Assembly: GCF_028640845.1 (NCBI RefSeq)
Contig: NC_080542.1
Span: 14,711,901-14,775,900 of the forward strand
Source: Ahaetulla prasina
Lineage: Eukaryota; Chordata; Lepidosauria; Squamata; Colubridae
DNA length: 64,000 nt
Reading direction: 5' to 3'
Positions 11,401-22,297 of the stretch are shown piece after piece. Both the position numbers and the translations under genes were made by a program. A model generated the notes under the pieces. It did not search any database. It was not told the origin of the DNA and saw nothing but the letters and a program-made list of their open reading frames with translations. Positions within the stretch are counted from its first letter, which is position 1. Every line of letters starts with the position of its first letter.

Positions 11401-14400
11401 TTTATGCAGCCCCATATGAAATAAGAGAAGTGATGTTTCCCTAAGTTAGAAAACTGTTAAATTATATGTGAATAAGCGTTTGCAATTAAGTTTTATAGAG
11501 AAACTTCATCCTCTAAGCTCCTTTCTTTTTTAAAAAAAATGTCTTTCAGATCATCTATGGCTCTGCTCCACTGATGAATAACTATGACCAGGTGGATTTT
11601 TTTCACCAAATGTTTCCAGAGGATGACGACCAAACTTTGGGGATTCTCCAGTTGCTACTGCATTTCAAATGGATATGGATTGGGTTAGTTTATTTTGAAA
11701 GTCACAGTGGTGAAAGGTTTGTACAGAATGCATACACCTTTTTTTCCCAGAAAGGTATCTGCTTCGATTTCATACAAGAACTGCCCAAAGAATCTTTTTC
11801 CGCTGATATAAGTACAATGGTAGATGACTGGTTTGAAACATTCAAAAATATCATGCAGAGCACTGCCAATGTTGTCATCGTATATGGAGAAAATCAGATC
11901 ATGATATTTCTGAGAATGATTCCCCATGTTTCATCATTTGGAGACATATTTTTGAAAAAGAAAGATAAAGTATGGATTATGACAGCCCAGATGGAGTTCA
12001 CATCCCTTCCTTTTCAAAAAGACTGGGGAATAGATTTCATCCACGGTGCTCTATCATTTGCACTTTCTTCAAAAAAAGTGTTAGGCTTTGAGGAATTTGT
12101 TCGGACTCGAAACCCAACTTCCAAAAGCCAGGACAGCTTCATTGATGTCTTCTGGGAACAGGTATTTGACTGCTCTTTACCTAAGGCCTTCATAGATGAA
12201 AAAAGCGGAGATAGATGCACTGGGAATGAGAAAATGGAAGACCTTCCTGCATCTGTTTTTGAAATTGGTATGACTGGCCAGAGCTATAATGTTTACAATG
12301 CTGTTTATAATGTAGCCTATGCTCTGCAAGCCATGTATTCATCCAAATTCAGACACCAAACAAGTATCAGCAATGGAAAAAAGTTTCTTCAGAATCAACT
12401 ATGGCGGGTAAGGAACTCAGCTTTCTAATGCAGGAGGATTAACATAGCTGGAATATGAGATATCTAACTCTCAATTTCATTCAGAAGCTTCGTCTCAATG
12501 ATTTAGATAATGTGGCTTGTATTCTGGAGTTTTTTTTAAAAATCAATTCAATCATACATATCCAAATGAAAAGAACTATTGTAGCAAGCTAAATAGATTT
12601 TTTTCCTGTCATTAGACATAAGAATAGAATAGAATAGAATTTTTATTGGCCAAGTGTGATTGGACACACAAGGAATTTGTCTTGGTGCATATGCTCTCAG
12701 TGTACATAAAAGAAAAGATACGTTCATCAAGGTACAACATTTACAACACAATTGATGCTCAGTATATCAATATAAATCATAAGGATTACCAGCAACAAGT
12801 TACAGTCATATAGTCATAAGTGGAAAGAGATTGGTGATGGGAACTATGAGAAGATTAATAGTAGTGCAGATTCAGTCAATAGTTTGACAGTGTTGATGGA
12901 ATTATTTGTTTAGCAGAGTGATGGCCTTCACGAAAAAACTGTTCTTGTGTCTAGTTGTTCTGGTGTGCAGTGCTCTATAGCGTCATTTTGAGGGTAGGAG
13001 TTGAAACAGTTTATATCCAGGATGCGAGAGGTCTGTAAATATTTTCACAGCCCTCTTCTTGATTCGTGCAGTATACAGGTCCTCAATGGAAGGCAGGTTG
13101 GTAGCAATTATTATTTTTATATAAAGAAATGTTGCTGAAGTTTCTTTTAAAAGTAAGATAGGAACATCACACAAAGCATGACTTCTTCATTAGACGTCTT
13201 TCCAATTTCTACCCATAGTGTCAAAAAGAGGCCTTGGTGCTTTCTTCTGTATGGTGAATTATTTTGTTTCATCTCATGTGTACTTGTGTGTGTATGTGTG
13301 TGTGTTGTATCAGTAGTGGGTTTCACTTACCTTCGCTATTGGTTCGGAATGGGGAGTGAGCATATGCAATGTGCTTGCGCGGCAATTCTGTGGATGCACA
13401 GAACCTTCTGTGCATGTGCACAGTATCCGTGATGATGATTGGGTGGGTGGGCGGAGCCTCCCATCGCTTCCACTACCGGTTCTCCCAAACCGGGGCCAAC
13501 CAGTAGAAACCCACCGCTGTGTTCTATGTATGGTATATTTTGCCTCTGTATATGTGCTGGTGTGTGAGATGTTTAATCAGGAAGAATTCCTATGAATTGC
13601 ATCTTTGGTATGTTTCTACTTACCCCTTATGCTTGATCTCTCTGTGTTTGTTTGTTTGTTTATTTACACTGGCCATCTCATAACAATGACTCTTTCAAAC
13701 CAAAGCAATAAAATTAAAGTAACAATATCAGAAGTGAAAAAAGATCCAACTTCAAACAAACAAACAAACAAACAAAAAAGAAACAATCAATCTAACCAGC
13801 AGAACCTTTTCAGTTTATTTGCCCAAATGGTTCAGAGAACCAACAGGGTCTAAGTAAAAAGGTAGCATGATCAGGGCCATCTGAATCTAAAGGGGGATAC
13901 TGTTCTACCCAATAACTAGATCTCCAGGAATGTTATTCCATAGTTCATATATCTGCAAAGACTGGTTTTGTACAAACTCTAGTTTGGATCATGTGACCAA
14001 AAGGTATTATGGGGTGACTGGAATGTGGGAGCCAGGAAAATTTGGAGGTGATGCCCAATTATATCTCCACTGGGGATACAATGAGGTTTTCTCCTGTTAT
14101 TATTTTCTCCACATAGAACCATTGAATCCACTAAGTTTTCATATTCTTTCTCCCTTTATACCTAATTTTGTGCCGTAACATTCGGTTTTGGGAGACAAGA
14201 TAGGAAGTTATTTGCTAAATAATTTTTTTAAAAAATTCATGATCATCTAGTTGTCTTAAATGATCTTCATTGCATGTATAAAATACTACAACTTTATTAT
14301 TCTGTTATCTCAAGAAGACAAATGATAGTATCAATATGTCAGGCTTCCCTTGGCTAATGCTAAAAATGGAATAATCGTATTGCCTATCTCCATGGCTTTA

Positions 14401-16825
14401 ATGCTCCTCAAAATTGTATCGTGATCATCAATGTTTACAGCAACCAAATTGGAATGAATCAAGGCTGCTTATATTAAAAAAAAACCTTAACAAAACTAAC
14501 AGAATGAAAAATAGAAAACAGACAGCAGATATAGTTGAATAATACAATGAGGATTTCCATGGATAAGTTCACCATCACAAAATCACTGAAATGATCATTG
14601 TAGTGTAATTAGACAGCTTTATTAGAAAAATTAAATCTTTGACACCTATTGGTCATAATACAAATTCCAATCAGGGGTGAAATGCTCCCGGTTTGGACCG
14701 GTTCTGCTGATCCGGTAGCGATGACAGCTGGTGGTTTGGAGAACCGGTAGCGATGGCAGCTGGAGGCTCCGCCCACCCACCTAGTGTTCTTTACTTTCTG
14801 GTTTTAACCAGGAAGTAATCGGGGGGTTTTTTGCCCTCTGCGCATGCGCAGAGCATTGGTGTGCATGCAGCACATGCACTTCCAAACTGGTAGGGAAGAT
14901 AAGTAGATTTCACCCCTGATTCCAATATATATCTATATCTATAAGCATCTACATCTATCTTTCCTTTTCTCCAACCAATTTATGTTTCACGTTCATTAGA
15001 TTTTTCATTCTTTTTGGAAACTGTGCAATATTGACAATCTTTATTGCAATTTCTCCCCATAGTTCAGAATGTTTCTGAGGGTTGACAACAAAGCAATACA
15101 ATAAAATATCTACATATAATACTGTTTGATAGTATTATAGGCTGTAGTATATAGAACTTTGAATGTAGATTGTAAGTATATAATTGTAAATCTTGAATTG
15201 TTTTTACTATTGAAATGCATAGAGACCATAAAAGGTTAATAAGGTGACCACTAAATAACCTTTATATGCTTTTCTTTTGAATGGTTACGTAATCGTATAT
15301 AATAATTCTTGATTCTGTTTAGCTCCAGTACTATTTGAGAAGTGTTTCATTTAACAACAGTGCTGGGGAAAAGGTCTCCTTTGATCAAAATGGGAAGCTG
15401 ATTGCTGCATTTGATATTATTAACTGGGTCACATTCCCAAATAAGTCCTTTATTAGAGTCAAAGTTGGAAAGCTAGATCCTTTAGCTCAACCAGAAGTGG
15501 CTCTCACTATTTCTGCAGATGACATCATCTGGCCCAACATGTTTAATCAGGTAGGTCATATTTCAGAAAAAAATATATGACAGTGTCATCTAGGGGTGGG
15601 CTTCAAAAATTTTAGCAAGGGGTTCTCTGCCTGATGGCTGGCTGGGTGTGGCCCTGGTGGGTGTGGCCTAGCCGGCCTCCTCCACCATGGTGGGGGAAGC
15701 ATTTTTGCCCTCCCAGGGCTCCGGAGGTTTTTTTTGAGTCTCCGGGAGGGTGAAAATAGCCTCCCCAGGCTACAGAGTCCCTGTGGAGGCCAGAAATGGG
15801 CCTCTGGTAGGCCCATTTTTTACCCTCCCAGAGCCTCCTCATGCGCCCTGCACTTACTTGCATCCAAAACGGGCCACATGGGGACTACTGGGAGGGCAGG
15901 GTGGGCTAGATGGGGCCAGACGGGGCCGGAATAGCTCAGGCAGTAGAGAAGCCTGTTATTAGAACACAGAGCCTGCAATTACTGCAGGTTCGAGCCCGGC
16001 CCAAGGTTGACTCAGCCTTCCACCCTTTATAAGGTAGGTAAAATGAGGACCCAGATTGTTGGGGGGGGCAATAAGTTGACTTTGTAAAAAAATATACAAA
16101 TAGAATGAGACTATTGTCTTATACATTGTAAGCCGCCCTGAGTCTTCGGAGAAGGGCGGGGTATAAATGTAAACAAAAAAACAAAAAAAAGCTAGGAGTG
16201 GGATTTGAGGGTTCTCCAAACCGCACAGAATCTTAGCTAGAGGTTCTCCCAAACCCCTGCGAACCCCCAGCAGCCCACCCCTAGTCTCATCCCACTTAAT
16301 AGCTAATGCAAGGCAGGGGTGAAATGCTCCCGGATCGGACGGGATCACGCAATCCGGGAGCGATGGTGGCTGCTGGTTCGGAGGACCGGTAGCAAAAATC
16401 CCTGGCCCCGTCCCCCCACCTCTGCTGAGCTGCACCATCTGCAGAGGTTGTTTTTACTTTTAAAAGCCGGTTTTGCTTCAGCCGAAACAGGCCTTTAAAA
16501 GTAAAAAACAGCAGAACCTTACTTGTACTCTTACTTGTAGAAAACAAGATTCTAAGGCACTTACCTGATTACTGATGAACGCATGGCCACAACCCGAAAG
16601 CAGTTTCAGTTTCAGCCAGACAGAACCAATCACTCAGCTAATCTATTTCCTCGGTGATCAACTGGCTGGCTGAGGAACTCTGGGATTTGAAGTCCACAAT
16701 AAAATAAAATAAAATAAAATAATTAAATAAAATATTTGTGCAGCTTTCTGAGATTTGGTGTGTTTCTGTAGTGTTTCACTCTAACTACACAAACACACAA
16801 AATCTCAGAAAGCTGTATGTGGCAT

Positions 16826-16863
<38 letters not shown>

Positions 16864-19213
16864 GTGTGTGTGTAAAGTGTGAGAGTTGGTTTTTGGTACC
16901 TCTTATTGTTTTTTATACTTTGTTTATTATTTTTATTATTTATTGTTATTGGCCACGCCCACCAAGCCATCTGACCACCAAGCCACGCCCACCAATTAAG
17001 CCACGCCCACAGAACCGGTAGGGAAAATTTTTAGATTTCACCCCTGATGTAAGGGAATTCAGATAACCTCCCATCTGACAGTCACATCTCTTGGTGATGA
17101 CAGGGATGTATAAATGTAGCTTCCTTGATCAGCCAAGGTGGTCTATGTATAATTCCCTGTTTGGACAGTACATTGCATTGTTATGCTAAATAGACAGCAT
17201 GCCATTTAGAATTATATTGATTTTTGAATCCTTCAATAGGCAGAGAATACTCTAATAATTTCCAAAAAATACCCCATTCACTGACAGTATTTTATAACCG
17301 AATGTCATATTGCAGGTGAAATGAAATTAGTTCTAATACAATGCCTGGTCTCATTTACCGACAGATACATCCTCTTTCTCTATGCAACAGCATTTGTCCT
17401 TCAGGTTATAGGAAGGCAAAAATTGAAGATAAACCATTTTGTTGTTATGAATGCCTTCCATGCTCTCAAGGGAAGTTTTCAAACAAGAGTGGTAATTTAT
17501 TTATTTATTTTTACTAAATAGTGAAATATCCCTGGCTAAAGTAATGAAATGTGGGCTTGTTTGCTCTTGGGTAAACCATCGTATTTTGGTGAGATGGTCA
17601 GGACCAAGATCTCAAGTCAAATCTCTTTTCATTCATTGTTTGGCTCTGAACCATTCAGTTCTTAATTTGCCTTCTAAGATTATGCAAACCTAAAATAATG
17701 TGGTATGAATGGAACTTTTAAGTGTTTCTTTGGGCTCTCCCTGAAAAGGAAGAATATAAATGCAATCTATAAACATGAAATTTGGAAAACAAAATACGGC
17801 AAAAGGGGAAGGAAGGAAGAAAAGGAGGGAGGGAGGGAAGGAGGGAGGGAGGGAGGGAGGAAGGAAGGAAGGAAGGAAGGAAGGAAGGAAGGAAGGTCTA
17901 TTGGTGTACCCAAAATATTGATTTGCTAACCATTTTTGTAATGAATTGATGTAAAAGTGATTAATGGATAAATAAGATAAAAAAGAATGTGTGATTTGGT
18001 GAGGACATCATTATAGGTAGTAAGACACTTCAAGAGAGTTGTGGGAAATTTCGGCATACCCAGAAATGATACATTTGACTTGTTCTTAAAATATTCTAAT
18101 TATAACTTCCACCCAGTGAAGAACTGGAATGAGTTCCTTCCTTCCTTGAGGAAACACACAAAAGGACATTTTGCAAATGGAGAGCTCCCCCATCAGCCAA
18201 AGCTATTCTAAATCTTTTACATATGTAGGTGAAACAACATTGATTTGAGATTAATTATTGAATCCTGCACTGAAAATGCTTTATTTCTTTTTTCCCCCTC
18301 TCCAGACGTGGAGGAGTGTTTTAATTGTCCAGAAGATCATTACCCAAGCAATAAACAGGACTGCTGCATTCCAAAATGTATAAGCTTTTTGTCTTACAAA
18401 GAACCCTTGGGAATCAGTTTGACCAGTGTTGCCGTTTTCTTTACTTCTTTAACGGCTTTGGTTCTTGGAATTTTCCTTAAATATAGAGACACGCCTATTG
18501 TCAGAGCCAACAACCGAAACCTTACCTATACCCTTCTAATAGCACTGTTGTTCTCCTTTCTATGTTCTTTTCTGTTCATTGGCCAACCAGACAAGTGGGT
18601 ATGTCTTTTTCGACAAATTGCTTTTGGCATCATCTTCTCTGTGGCAGTTTCTTCCATATTGGCCAAAACAATCGTTGTAGTACTTGCTTTCCTGGTTACC
18701 AAGCCAGGATCTAGAATGATGAAATGGGTAGGGGGGAGGCTGAGCCTTTACATTGTTGTTTCATGCTCCTTTATTCAAACAGCTATCTGTACCGTATGGG
18801 TTGTAATTTATCCACCTTTCCCAGATTTTAGTATGCACTCCGTAGCAGAAGAGATCGTATTAGAATGTAATGAAGGTTCTGCTATCATGTTTTATTGTGT
18901 CTTGGGATTTATGGGTGTCCTGGCAATTGTCAGCTTCAGTGTGGCTTTCCTAAGTAGAAATCTACCAGACAGTTTTAATGAAGCCAAGTTCATCACCTTC
19001 AGCATGTTGCTGTTTTGCAGTGTTTGGATATCTTTTGTTCCAACTTACCTCAGCACCAAAGGAAAATATACGGTGGCTGTGGAGATCTTCTCCATCTTAG
19101 CTTCCAGTGGTGGTTTACTGAGCTGTATCTTCTTCCCCAAATGCTTTGTTATTTTAGTATTACCTGAGCTGAACAGTAAGGCACACTTAACTAGGAAAAG
19201 TAGCAGATTTTAA
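8132..19213 (+). CDS. Vomeronasal type-2 receptor gene 1, complete
   Basis: Class C GPCR of vomeronasal sensory neurons, expected to bind peptide or protein chemosignals through an extracellular Venus-flytrap domain. Six coding exons: 8132-8349, 10132-10423, 11550-12407, 15323-15550, 17365-17491, 18306-19213. Every intron is GT-AG and phases match, giving 876 codons plus stop with no internal stop. Residues 1-18 are a signal peptide. About 40-480 are the ANF-receptor-type ligand-binding region. The cysteine-rich linker comes from exon 5 and the start of exon 6. The last ~280 residues are the 7TM bundle with [10 protein letters not shown] and P-T-Y-L-S-T-K-G-K. It is clearly diverged from genes 2 and 3. 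ATTAAA at 19241 is a possible polyadenylation signal. Which subfamily member and which ligand cannot be said from sequence alone. Confidence 0.95.
8408..8469. repeat. (AG)n microsatellite
   Basis: About 30 AG units in intron 1 of V2R gene 1, starting roughly 60 bp downstream of the exon 1 donor. Confidence 0.98.
8655..8992 (-). mobile_element. L2-type LINE 3' fragment, antisense
   Basis: Carries CCGCCCTTCTCCCGAAGGAC and CAGGGCGGTTTACAGCC, then antisense RT C-terminus around 8880-8990 in a diverged form. Located in intron 1 of V2R gene 1. Confidence 0.85.
9292..9720 (-). mobile_element. CR1-type LINE 3' fragment, antisense
   Basis: Minus-strand frame 9355-9702 shows the CR1 RT C-terminus: [23 protein letters not shown], then [15 protein letters not shown]. 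Intron 1 of V2R gene 1. Confidence 0.9.
10132..10423 (+). CDS. V2R gene 1 exon 2 (Venus-flytrap part 1)
   Basis: Acceptor TTTTTTTCTAG. The first base completes the split codon from exon 1. Contains [15 protein letters not shown] and K-F-I-P-N-Y-K-C-D. It ends in phase 0 at V-P-Q with donor GTAAGA. Length 292 nt, the same as in genes 2 and 3. Confidence 0.94.
10611..10699. repeat. 34-bp tandem duplication with inverted partner
   Basis: Units at 10611-10644 and 10645-10678 start AGTTTTCTAATAACCA. They are followed at 10686-10698 by TGTGCAGATGGTT, the reverse complement of the unit end AACCATCTGCAC. Confidence 0.75.
10785..11290 (-). mobile_element. Tc1/mariner-type transposon relic, antisense
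   Basis: Left end CAGTAGTGTCCAAAATTGTGG is preceded by TA. Near the right end, the minus-strand translation at about 11235-11275 reads [14 protein letters not shown], the decayed transposase motif around the third catalytic acid in Tc1 families. Several stops. Right terminus not identified. It lies in intron 2 of V2R gene 1. Confidence 0.75.
11315..11425 (-). mobile_element. CR1-type LINE fragment, antisense
   Basis: GCAGTATTCCAAGTGTGGCC through CTCTGTTTATGCAGCCC matches the same segment of the longer CR1 copy at about 25130-25225. Immediately follows the Tc1 relic. Confidence 0.8.
11550..12407 (+). CDS. V2R gene 1 exon 3 (Venus-flytrap core)
   Basis: Acceptor ATGTCTTTCAG. 286 codons, phase 0 at both ends. 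Starts [11 protein letters not shown] and carries [18 protein letters not shown] and [11 protein letters not shown]. The donor is CGG|GTAAGG. This exon forms the ligand-cleft side of the receptor in the family. Confidence 0.95.
12612..13110 (-). mobile_element. CR1-L3-like (Snake1-type) LINE 3' end, antisense
   Basis: Begins with (AATAG)n-type repeats at 12612-12640, then TTTTTATTGGCCAAGTGTGA. This is the reverse complement of the 3' end of the nearly full-length element at 43030-46340 and runs to the RT C-terminal region (minus strand [14 protein letters not shown]). Intron 3 of V2R gene 1. Confidence 0.88.
13311..13519. mobile_element. Non-autonomous hAT element
   Basis: Termini CAGTAGTGGGTTTC and GAAACCCACCGCTG are inverted repeats. 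Flanks TGTTGTAT (13303-13310) and TGTTCTAT (13520-13527) match at 7 of 8, the hAT-size duplication. Interior has no coding capacity. Confidence 0.8.
13528..14671. other. Intron 3 sequence of V2R gene 1, no feature recognised
   Basis: AT-rich intronic DNA with a short (CAAA)n run near 13757-13775. No exon-like frame, RNA gene or named repeat was identified. Confidence 0.45.
14672..14918. mobile_element. Non-autonomous hAT element
   Basis: Termini CAGGGGTGAAATGCTCCC and GATTTCACCCCTG. Perfect 8-bp duplication ATTCCAAT at 14664-14671 and 14919-14926. Contains the family core with CCGGTAGCGATG and CTCCGCCCACCCA. Intron 3 of V2R gene 1. Confidence 0.9.
15323..15550 (+). CDS. V2R gene 1 exon 4 (Venus-flytrap end)
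   Basis: Acceptor GATTCTGTTTAG; 76 codons, phase 0 both ends, donor GTAGGT. Contains [23 protein letters not shown] and ends F-N-Q, as in the paralogues. Confidence 0.95.
15591..16283. mobile_element. hAT element carrying a nested SINE
   Basis: Termini TAGGGGTGGGCTTC and AGCCCACCCCTA. Flanks GTGTCATC (15583-15590) and GTCTCATC (16284-16291) agree at 7 of 8. A tRNA-derived SINE (about 15922-16191) sits inside, which explains the length. Starts 40 bp after the exon 4 donor of V2R gene 1. Confidence 0.82.
15922..16191 (+). mobile_element. tRNA-derived SINE with L2-like tail
   Basis: tRNA-like head with B box GGTTCGAGCCC at about 15988, conserved body CCCAAGGTTGACTCAGCC and AAAATGAGGACCCAGATTG, then a tail AGCCGCCCTGAGTC / TTCGGAGAAGGGCGG shared with the local L2 LINE 3' end. 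A second full copy lies at 53802-54071. It is not a functional tRNA gene. Confidence 0.85.
16314..17046. mobile_element. Long non-autonomous hAT element
   Basis: Termini CAGGGGTGAAATGCTCCC and AGATTTCACCCCTG. Flanks ATGCAAGG (16306-16313) and ATGTAAGG (17047-17054) agree at 7 of 8. The interior contains two imperfect inverted repeats (16445-16508 and 16740-16816) and a (TG)n run at 16829-16873. No transposase frame. Confidence 0.82.
16829..16873. repeat. (TG)n microsatellite
   Basis: Dinucleotide run inside the hAT element in intron 4 of V2R gene 1. Confidence 0.95.
17365..17491 (+). CDS. V2R gene 1 exon 5 (cysteine-rich linker)
   Basis: Short exon of 127 nt. Acceptor TTTACCGACAG, donor GTAATT. 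The frame reads [13 protein letters not shown] and F-C-C-Y-E-C-L-P-C, giving six of the nine conserved cysteines that link the Venus flytrap to the 7TM domain. Same length and phase as gene 2 exon 5. Confidence 0.93.
17492..18305. other. Intron 5 of V2R gene 1
   Basis: Contains a purine-strand (GGGA)n/(GGAA)n microsatellite at about 17807-17895. No other element recognised. Confidence 0.6.
18306..19213 (+). CDS. V2R gene 1 exon 6 (7TM domain and stop)
   Basis: Acceptor CCCCCTCTCCAG. The first two bases complete an Asp codon. It holds the last linker cysteines (E-E-C-F-N-C) and seven hydrophobic segments. Class C signatures are [30 protein letters not shown] and Y-L-S-T-K-G-K. TAA at 19211-19213. 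Confidence 0.97.
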
Positions 19214-19773
19214 AACCACAAAGTTTCTTTTTCAGCCAACATTAAATGCTTTTTCCCAGTAGAAGCAATTGGGTTTGTATCTTTCATGACCGATTTCATC
19301 TTGTCTATACTCTATTATGCAATACAGTTATATAAATTCAAAGCCATAATGCATCCACAAAATCTAACGATCACATTCTCTCATACCAGACTATCTGCCT
19401 GGTAGATGGCTTTGTCTGTTACCAGACTACTATCAAGCCGACCTATTTAATTCTCATATAGCTTCTGACTTTTCTACTCGGAATACCTGTGGATTGCAAC
19501 TGTGTGGAAACCCATTTGATTAGGGCATTGAGAGTCTTATCTCAACTGTGAAATGCACTGCCTGTAGAAGTTAGATCTTCATCCAGTTGATTGCTGCTTT
19601 ATCATTGAGCCAAAACCTTCTTTTTTTCCCAGAAGACATTTATTTTATTTAACTTGAATACTATATGAGCCTCTATCTTTGTTGACATTTTAGAAACTCA
19701 TTTTCACTTCCAACAGCCAAAGAACATATTTTTAAAAATCTATATTTCTTCATTCATGTGTGGCTATCTATAT
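19214..19773. other. 3' flank of V2R gene 1
   Basis: Presumed 3' UTR and intergenic DNA. ATTAAA at 19241-19246 is the nearest polyadenylation-like signal. No repeat recognised. Confidence 0.45.
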
Positions 19774-20287
19774 CAGGGGTAGTCAATCTTTTTATACCTA
19801 CTGCCTACTTTTGTATCTCTGTTAGTCATAAATTTTCTAACCGCCCACCGGTTCCACAGTAATGCGCCATGTATCGTCGTATGCGCATGCCTCTCGCACA
19901 TCGTGGATTGGGTTGGGGGGGCGCCGGCTACCAGCTCTGTTTGTCTGTTGCAGCTAGGTGGTGTGGGGGGAGATGCGCGAGCTATTCTGGGGCAAGGCTC
20001 TTTTGTTTGCAGTCACACTATAGCACCATTTAGTTTCATTTACATAACGCGAACTAAACTTATGCACGGGCGATACAAATAGTATATTTTCAAAAATTTA
20101 AATTGTCACGGGGAATTTTATGAAAATCTAATGAAAATGTTTTTAAATAATGCTATGAAATTTTTTTAAATAGTCAATTATATTAAAAAAAAGGAAAGTG
20201 TTTCAATATTGGACAAAACCCCTACCGCTCACCATGAAAGCTGGAACGCCCACTAGTGGGTGGTAGGGACGAGGTTGACTACCACTG
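19774..20287. mobile_element. Non-autonomous hAT element
   Basis: Termini CAGGGGTAGTCAATC and GGTTGACTACCACTG. Perfect 8-bp duplication ATCTATAT at 19766-19773 and 20288-20295. A different hAT subfamily from the CAGTGGTGGG group. Confidence 0.9.
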
Positions 20288-20295
20288 ATCTATAT

Positions 20296-21387
20296 AGTAC
20301 AAAGCTCTGATGTCTGTTTGTATGTAACCTTCAATTGGGAGGACCAGTTCATAATAGGGTAACAATTATTTTAAGAAGAATTAAATTACACAATGCTAGA
20401 ACCCATTGCTCCCATGGGAATGAAATGCCCCTCACATTATTTTCTTGACTTGAACCATATCCCCACATATCCTTCACAACTTGCACTGGCCCACTATGTG
20501 CCCTCTGTGACCCATTTGGCACATCTCATGCACTCCTGTGCAGCCCTAAACATTCTTTCTAACTGAGCCCATGTCACAACTTTTATGTACCCCTGAACAC
20601 CATTCCTAACCTATGCCATATCCCTATGAACTATTTTCAATGCTCACCACATCTCATACTTTCCCCACCCTCCCTTCCCCCTCTCCCACCTATCAGCAAT
20701 CATATCCTGACTTCTGGTCTTGGACTTGCAATTTCCTGCTAGCTTTTCCATTGACTTATTTTCCAGAAATCTTCCCACGAGAAAAACAAATGTGGAAGCT
20801 ATCAGGAATTGGAGAGAGGGAGGGAGGGAGGGACGGAGATAGGTAGGTAGGTAAGTAGGTGTCAGGGTTCTAACCAATGGCCTAATTAAATCATGAGCCT
20901 CGAGCCAAGTTATTTATTAGATGCTTCATGTCGGCATGTACCAAGTGAAGCCAACTCTGACCCCATGTAATTTACATTCCAGCTCTGACACTGTTTCTCC
21001 CTCCCCCCAAGGTGTGTCATCAGTCACATTCTCCAATGAAGCAATTCCGTGGGTTGTAGAGATCACTCCTCTCTGGCTAATGTGGGTAACCACAGATATG
21101 GCCTTAAGACAGATACAGCCGGAATGTGCTTTTCTTTTGACTGATGTGCTGTCTCACCGCAGCTGCAGAGTTAATTTTCCAATCCCCCTTGCCTATGGCA
21201 ACTCGAGAGCAGGTTAGGGATGTTTTGTGAGTTGACAGAATGCCTCTGATGCAGAGCCCTTATCTGAGCCTTCCCCAGCCCTTAGGACTGGCCCATGTTC
21301 CTCCCCAGATTCCCCACTGTCCGACTCTGCTGCCAGTTCTGCAGACTGCCAGCAAACCACAATACTTTTTCATTGAGTTAGAAAAGC
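20296..21387. other. Intergenic DNA, no gene recognised
   Basis: Pyrimidine-rich stretch at 20640-20700, (GGGA)n/(GGTA)n short repeats near 20813-20860, then moderately GC-rich DNA at 20860-21360 that may be part of an unidentified retroelement. No conserved coding frame. Confidence 0.4.
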
Positions 21388-21459
21388 CTTCCTTCCTTCC
21401 TTCCTTCCTTCCTTCCTTCCTTCCTTCCTTCCTTCCTTCCTTCCTTCCTTCCTTCCTTG
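21388..21459. repeat. (CCTT)n microsatellite
   Basis: About 18 uninterrupted tetranucleotide units. Confidence 0.98.
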
Positions 21460-21663
21460 GCTCAATTAGTCTAATCCAAAACTTACTTTTGGCAACATAC
21501 CATTAAACCCAGTATAACATCTAAACCACAACAACCTAAATGGCAACTCGTGTGACAGAAGGAAAACATTTTGAACCAAACCAAATGGTACTAAATACAA
21601 GGACACATCATTGACCTATCATACAGCTTGAGGGTAAAACATGTTTTTAAAGACCATCTAAAG

Positions 21664-22035
21664 CAGGGATGTCAAACTCAAGGCCCGGGAGCCAGAGCCA
21701 TCCTGCAGGGTGATTAGATCTGACCCATGTAGCCACTCTGGAAACAGCAAAGGACCAGCCCATAGTGCCTCTGCCAGAGAAAATAGAACTCACAAGGGCC
21801 ATACACAGACCCCCCGAGCTCCGTTTTCTCTGGCAGAGGCTTGTAGGAGGCCATTGCAGCTGAAAATGGAGTTTGGAAGCCTGTTTTCACTGGCAGAGTG
21901 CTTGGGCCACCACAGGTACCCCCCCTGACATGAGTGACAGCATGCTGGCCACACCCACCCTGGCCATACCCCCTCCCCCCTGAGGTCAACACAACTCTAA
22001 TCCGGCCCTCAATGAAATCAAGTTTGACACCCCTG
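21664..22035. mobile_element. Non-autonomous hAT element
   Basis: Termini CAGGGATGTCAAACTC and GTTTGACACCCCTG. Perfect 8-bp duplication ATCTAAAG at 21656-21663 and 22036-22043. Third hAT subfamily in the window. Confidence 0.92.
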
Positions 22036-22297
22036 ATCTAAAGGCTCACAATAGTGGAGCACAATGCACCTCTGGATTGATACTATCCCAGGGGCACTCT
22101 GTAATGCAGAAGAAGGGCTTCCTATAAAGGAGACATGGCTTAATAGGTGGGACACTGCTAAGCAATGCAGATCATGTAGCAAATGTATTAAAATAATTCT
22201 CCCTTCTCAAATCCTACCATGCTGCATCATTGTGTTAGTATTGGGTGTTTCTGAGAGGGCTGAACAAGAAATATTGTGAGTGGCATTTGCCCCCAGT

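Noticed and set aside
15985..16005. Possible tRNA genes from A and B box matches (also at 23828, 28664, 48040, 53870)
   Set aside because: Each is the head of a SINE with a LINE-type tail and does not form an intact tRNA.
17321..17521. 66-codon frame starting at 17321 in intron 4/exon 5 of gene 1
   Set aside because: It is a different frame from the real cysteine-rich exon 5 at 17365-17491.
20868..21240. Possible solo LTR starting TGTCAGGGTTC
   Set aside because: No matching end, target duplication or second copy could be found, so it was left as unclassified DNA.
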